Below are positions 62,300 through 64,000 of a stretch of DNA of 64,000 nucleotides, piece after piece. Location of the stretch: NCBI GenBank assembly GCA_001936135.1, contig CP012815.1, positions 1,116,001-1,180,000 of the forward strand. The letters run 5' to 3'. Position 1 is the first letter of the stretch; the number at the start of each line of letters is the position of its first letter. The position numbers and the translations under genes were made by a program. Below the pieces are notes generated by a model, which saw only the letters and a program-made list of their open reading frames with translations, did no database searches and was not told the origin of the DNA. This DNA comes from Saccharomycopsis fibuligera x Saccharomycopsis cf. fibuligera (taxonomy: Eukaryota > Ascomycota > Saccharomycetes > Ascoideales > Saccharomycopsidaceae).

Positions 62300-63360
62300 G
62301 GTTCTGGCTAATAGTAGGCAAAGAATAATCACAACTAGTGCGTTTAGCATCAACACTATGGAGCTTTTTTCAAGAAAGTGGGCCTTCTGTTCGTTCTCTT
62401 TGGCGGTGTAGTTCTTTTGTCAAATTTATGGTATGTGGTTTGCTGATATACATATGATGAAAGTCACCACTTGCAACCGTTCTAATGATATAGGGCTGCT
62501 GATTGTAAACTTAGTCAACCTGGGGCTTGGTGCTTGAAAACGAACTGTGCCAATTGCTATTGGGAAGGTGATCTTGTATTCTACCCTGCAGAGGATGTGT
62601 CTTTTGTTGGTGGTAGTCTCTCGTAATAACCGGCCCTGTTCTTTATAAAGAATAAAACAAAAAAAAAAAAAAAAAAAGCTCACTAACAAACGCGCAGTGC
62701 TCGTAACTGGCTAAGCCGCTGTGTGCAAAGTCAGAGTATATTGATATTTGATGCTGATGAACTCAAGTAATGCACACTATTGCCAGCTGACTGGAGACTG
62801 TGTGCTGTGAAATGTGTGGTTTGGCCTACAAGAAAGAAAAATACAGAGTTCCATAATGTGCAGTACTTGGTAATTTTTTTTTTTTTTGTTTCCTTTTCTC
62901 TGCTCTAAGGAGAGAAGCAGGCAGTGTGGGCGTAACACGTAGCGTAGATCAATCCCGATTCGCATTGCCCTCGAAATGGCTAGCCATCCAGCGATTGTCT
63001 GCCTGGGTCGTGTTGTGCTTCTCTAAGCTTCGGGAGAGGACAAGCGGCTTGCCATTGTTATAATACCTGCTAGCAGCCGCCAGCCAACGTTCCCATAACT
63101 CAGAAGTAGTAGTAGTCTTCAACCAGTGCTGTTTGTTGTACTCTTTCAACTTGTAAAGGGTACTACTGAGCGCTTAGCTAATCGTGCATGAAAAATTCCA
63201 AAATTCCAAAATTCCAAAATTTCCAATTTCCAATTTTTTTATTTTCTCTCTTTAAGCTTTCCAGTGCTAAAGACATATAGATTCTATAAACCACAAGCAA
63301 CGCTGATCTACTATAGACAAGGCCGACAGTATTCCTTAACCAACAGTTCAGTTCAGTATC
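62300..63360. promoter_or_regulatory. Divergent promoter, SGM1-like and helicase genes
   Basis: This 1-kb divergent region holds poly(A) at 62659-62677 and poly(T) at 62874-62887. Near the helicase ATG, TTCCAAAATTCCAAAATTCC repeats (63192-63235) occur. Plus- and minus-strand short frames lack domains. Confidence 0.5.
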
Positions 63361-64000
63361 ATGGCCAAGGCAAAGAAGACCCCCAAGCTCGCCAAAGAGC
63401 CCAAGACAGTTCCGGCCAATGACAAAAAGTCCGACAAGAAGGGCGCCAATAACAACGACAAGAAGGGCGCCACCAACGCCAACGATGACAAAAAGGGCAA
63501 TAGCAAGTTTGGCAAGAGCAATTTCGACAGAGAAAAATATCAACAGACGCGCCAAAATTTGACAGCGTTCACCAACTGGACTGGTAAGTTGCCTTGCACT
63601 TTGCTCCATGAGCATTGCCAGAAGCAGAAATGGGAAAAAGTGCAATATGATCTAACCAAGCTCGGCGACCGCGGATTCATCGCTACTGCGATCTTAGCAT
63701 GGCGCAACCCTCAAGACAACCAAATAATCACCATCAAATACAAGCCTCCGTACGTTGATCTCGAGGACCCAAAGAAAAATGTCATTAATCCGGTGGAGAC
63801 CGCCATCGAGGCAAGACACTTGATTGCCACATTTACATTGCACCGCATTTGTTTTGAGAAGAACTTGCAGTTGATGCTCCCTCCACAGCATAAGAAGATC
63901 TGGGGCGACTTGGAAAGAGAAAGGAAAGACTACTTGAAGCAAAACCCAGACAACTACAAGAATGTCTACAACGCTCAGCCGTTTGCTAATTGGTTGCAGA
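63361..64000 (+). CDS. DEAH/RHA helicase like S. cerevisiae YLR419W, N-terminal part
   Basis: The gene is cut by the window edge; 213 codons are visible. The first 60 residues are Lys/Asn/Asp-rich (KAKKTPKLAKEPKTV, DKKGANNNDKKG). The conserved N-terminal region follows (FTNWTGKLPCTLLHEHCQKQKW, AILAWRNPQDNQIITIKYKPPYVDL, ARHLIATFTLHRICFEKNLQ). This pattern belongs to the YLR419W/DHX29-DHX57 group of putative RNA helicases, where it precedes RWD, UBA-like and helicase domains. The catalytic motifs are outside the window, so the call rests on the N-terminal region alone. Confidence 0.85.
   Translation, partial: MAKAKKTPKLAKEPKTVPANDKKSDKKGANNNDKKGATNANDDKKGNSKFGKSNFDREKYQQTRQNLTAFTNWTGKLPCTLLHEHCQKQKWEKVQYDLTKLGDRGFIATAILAWRNPQDNQIITIKYKPPYVDLEDPKKNVINPVETAIEARHLIATFTLHRICFEKNLQLMLPPQHKKIWGDLERERKDYLKQNPDNYKNVYNAQPFANWLQ

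Noticed and set aside
1-64000. tRNA, rRNA or CRISPR loci
   Set aside because: No B-box type sequence with a matching cloverleaf, no rRNA core sequence and no spaced direct-repeat array were seen on either strand.

Overview
The window looks like a nuclear chromosome segment from a budding yeast of the CUG-Ser ('CTG') clade. It carries single-copy yeast housekeeping genes (ACC1, PRO3, RIB3, CTP1, GET3, SNF5, BSD2, HCH1, SGM1-like) with few introns. The two introns I could resolve use a GTANGT-type donor and a perfect TACTAAC branch point. A CTG codon in CTP1 falls where the S. cerevisiae protein has serine. Very long Asn/Gln/Ser/His runs and long intergenic spacers suggest Lodderomyces elongisporus or a relative in the C. 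parapsilosis group. The species name is inference. Several apparent long frames begin at TTG or GTG rather than ATG, and starts were corrected for this.

Layout: 0.1-0.8 kb a GPI-type Ser/Thr-rich wall protein (+). 1.6-8.7 kb ACC1 (-), with an acidic-free N-terminal extension that looks mitochondrial. 9.8-11.1 kb a low-complexity protein of unknown role (-). 13.0-13.9 kb PRO3 (-). 15.7-16.4 kb a Ser/Gly/Ala-rich GPI-type protein (-). 19.2-20.7 kb a CYB2-like flavocytochrome b2 without a presequence (-). 21.6-22.2 kb RIB3 (-). 23.0-23.9 kb HCH1 (-, one intron). 24.7-25.7 kb a secreted repeat protein (-). 27.4-27.8 kb a STE18-like G-gamma subunit (-).

From about 27.8 to 39.2 kb there is a gene-poor tract of about 11 kb. 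The only convincing gene in it is a small Q/H-rich zinc-ribbon protein at 34.8-35.3 kb. The tract also holds a 5x19-bp tandem repeat, a repeated 17-mer next to palindromes, two clusters of strong inverted repeats that could be structured RNA, an orphan TATA box and faint decayed-coding signals. Its size and position make a centromere or an unannotated RNA locus worth testing, but sequence alone cannot decide.

After the tract: 39.2-40.4 kb an unrecognised polytopic membrane protein (+). 40.7-42.8 kb an unrecognised nuclear-type protein (-). 43.5-44.3 kb an Mpv17/PMP22-family protein (-). 45.8-46.7 kb CTP1 (+). 47.6-49.1 kb BSD2 (-, a six-codon first exon plus intron). 50.4-53.7 kb SNF5 (-). 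54.1-55.2 kb GET3 (-). 56.8-57.6 kb a D-arabinitol 2-dehydrogenase-like SDR (-). 58.9-62.3 kb an SGM1/TMF-like golgin (-). From 63.4 kb to the window edge lies the 5' part of a DEAH/RHA helicase like S. cerevisiae YLR419W (+).

There is no operon-like organisation, no tRNA or rRNA gene that I could recognise, no CRISPR and no intact mobile element. ACC1, CTP1 and the cytochrome b2-like enzyme share a link to acetyl-CoA, citrate and lactate carbon metabolism, but nothing shows they are co-regulated.
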